Positions 60,541 to 64,000 of a stretch of DNA of 64,000 nt are shown here, piece by piece (position 1 is the first letter of the stretch; every line of letters begins with the position of its first letter). The translations under genes and the position numbers were made by a program. The notes beneath the pieces are model-generated. The model worked only from the letters and a program-made list of their open reading frames with translations. It did no database searches and was not told where the DNA came from. This DNA comes from Blasia pusilla (Eukaryota; Marchantiophyta; Marchantiopsida; Blasiales): NCBI GenBank assembly GCA_050084515.1, contig CM114273.1:9300001-9364000 (forward strand), given 5' to 3'.

Positions 60541-62191
60541 TTTCTAAGATCTTTTGCTCATTTGGTGTATTATTTATGATATGCTTTTTAGCCAACCAAT
60601 CTTGCACATGACATCCCCCACTCAACCGAGGGTCCTGGCCTCTTCTTTCATTCATGATTGGGAAAAAAAATTGTGCCATAAGGCAGCTGAACTTCCAAAA
60701 AGGGCAGAGGCTCAGAATTGTTCTAAATGGTCAGGTTTAATAATGAAAACTCTACCATGTTTTCCACGGTGGTAAATAGAACCTGAAAGAGGTCAGGCTC
60801 TTAGGAGTTAAACAAGTTGGAATCTAGCACCTCAGTTGTCTCTCCCGGTACCTCCTTAGATAAATTCATGCCTAGTATATCCTGAAAGAGAGCATCTTAA
60901 TGATGAAATTCTTGGGTGGTTGAATAACCAGCAGAGACTCCTCGTGAATCAATGCCTCACACCAATATCAGGATGGCCGGAATGGGAGAAACTGCTTGAA
61001 CCCAATCTCCAAAGTGGTTCCGAAACTCCTCTCAGGTGGGAGCAGAGACATAGTGTAAGATGGTACTCCAGAGGTAGAGTGAAAACCCACATAAGCGAAG
61101 CAAGCCTGACAGCCCACCATTGTATTTGGCCCTCCACAATCTCACTGCTGCTTATCTACAAGCTGTTGGGCCAAATCTATGGCATCAATCATTAGCATGA
61201 TGGTTACATTTGAAACCCTCAACTATTTTGGTCTTCAACTGGTTCATGGATCAAAATGAAGGCTCATCATCCCATCCAAGAGACAAAATTAAGCAGTAAG
61301 GGTAGACTATGAGACCATGACACCTGGCTGCTTGAGTTCTAGATTTTTGTGTGCATGATAACTCTAGCAATGAGAAGACCCCAGACATACCCTCTTCCAT
61401 CAGATAGGGAGTTTCACAAGTTTTCAGCAACTTGTGTGCATGTAAAGAAAGGCAGAGGCACAGCTTTCCAACCAAAATTAACCTGATGGAGAGATACTTA
61501 CAAATTATGAGATAAAACTGAAACATTGTGAAGGAGCCACCAATTATGCACGAGATTGCTCAAATTGCCAACTCTGAACTATATGCTCAGAACCTCAACC
61601 ACACTTGAGCATAATGCTCCCAGGTAAGAGAAACTTTGATGTTGCCCATACCTGGCTTCCAGACCTCTTATGGAGTACCAATTTCTAAGTATAGGGACAA
61701 AAGATACACCGCACCATATTAGTATTTGTGCTTTGACAATATTGCATATTGATCGATATTTTGGAGCTTTGCAAATGTGAAGGGTTACTTCCTTTAGTTG
61801 GAGTAACTTCATGCCCATGATCATGTACTTTGAAACATGAACAAATAAAAGTCCATATGATCTCACTCCAGCCTGGCACAAGGAGGGCACTGACAGCATC
61901 AGCACAATAAGCTCAACCAATGCAAATTCCCAAAGTTTGAATCAAAGCTCACTTCTTACCATAGCCAACAGTGGGATATTTTCAGGACAATAACCTGTAA
62001 AGAGGCTTAAATATATAATCCTATCTTCTTGTCAGATCTGATTGACTTCTGTCATCATGTACCAGGTCACATGTACACTTGATCTTCATATGTAACTCAA
62101 AGAGAGAGTACCGGCAGGGTTGATCATTAACAACCCATTCCTTGTGTCGGTGCTTTCTACAAGGGTAAAAGAATAAGAAGCAAAGAGGCTT
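60541..62191. other. No gene recognised; includes LPD 3' region
   Basis: The last few hundred bases before 62192 should be the 3' untranslated region of the lipoamide dehydrogenase gene on the minus strand. Between 60541 and about 61900 short frames on both strands show no known family. No repeat border was identified. Confidence 0.45.

Positions 62192-64000
<1,809 letters not shown>

Overview
The window is nuclear DNA of a streptophyte, most likely an early-diverging (non-seed) land plant or a close charophyte relative. It holds a plastid alpha-glucan water dikinase with 33 small exons, plant-type mitochondrial lipoamide dehydrogenase and DENR genes with GT-AG introns, and a large load of plant-type LINE, Ty3/gypsy, MULE and Helitron remnants. 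One Ty3/gypsy remnant carries a cytosine-5 methyltransferase domain, a trait reported for retroelements of charophyte algae and dinoflagellates. The species cannot be fixed from the sequence alone.

Layout. 0-5 kb: the last exon of a probable KH-domain gene (+) ends at 112. It faces a complete DENR translation-reinitiation factor gene (-, 1534-5008). 5-8.3 kb: no gene; a threefold repeat family, a 60-bp CT microsatellite and a 250-bp AC microsatellite. 8.3-14.5 kb: LINE copy A (+), broken by a gypsy pol fragment (+) and a large gypsy gag-protease-methyltransferase fragment (-). 15-20.2 kb: a decayed gene (-) with amino-type (N4/N6) DNA methyltransferase motifs. It is embedded in many copies of a short GC-rich palindrome. 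20.2-24.8 kb: a MULE-type transposon with terminal inverted repeats of about 300 bp and a decayed SWIM-finger transposase that shares the same palindromes. 24.8-28.4 kb: a decayed Helitron Rep/helicase. 28.4-35.0 kb: LINE copy B (-), containing a 1.4-kb solo LTR with a perfect 5-bp target duplication. 35-39 kb: unassigned DNA and the upstream region of the dikinase, with a 25-bp perfect hairpin. 39.0-52.9 kb: the complete GWD gene (+). 55.7-60.5 kb: LINE copy C (-) and a fragment D (+). 62.2-63.9 kb: the complete mitochondrial lipoamide dehydrogenase gene (-).

The host genes are unrelated in pathway: translation reinitiation, transitory starch phosphorylation, and the E3 subunit of mitochondrial 2-oxo-acid dehydrogenases and glycine decarboxylase. 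They are islands between nested mobile elements. The most notable content is in those elements: two unrelated DNA methyltransferase domains (C5 type and amino type) within about 8 kb, a dispersed palindrome shared by a MULE and its neighbour, and LINEs whose 5' regions are arrays of 177-bp monomers that keep an open antisense frame.
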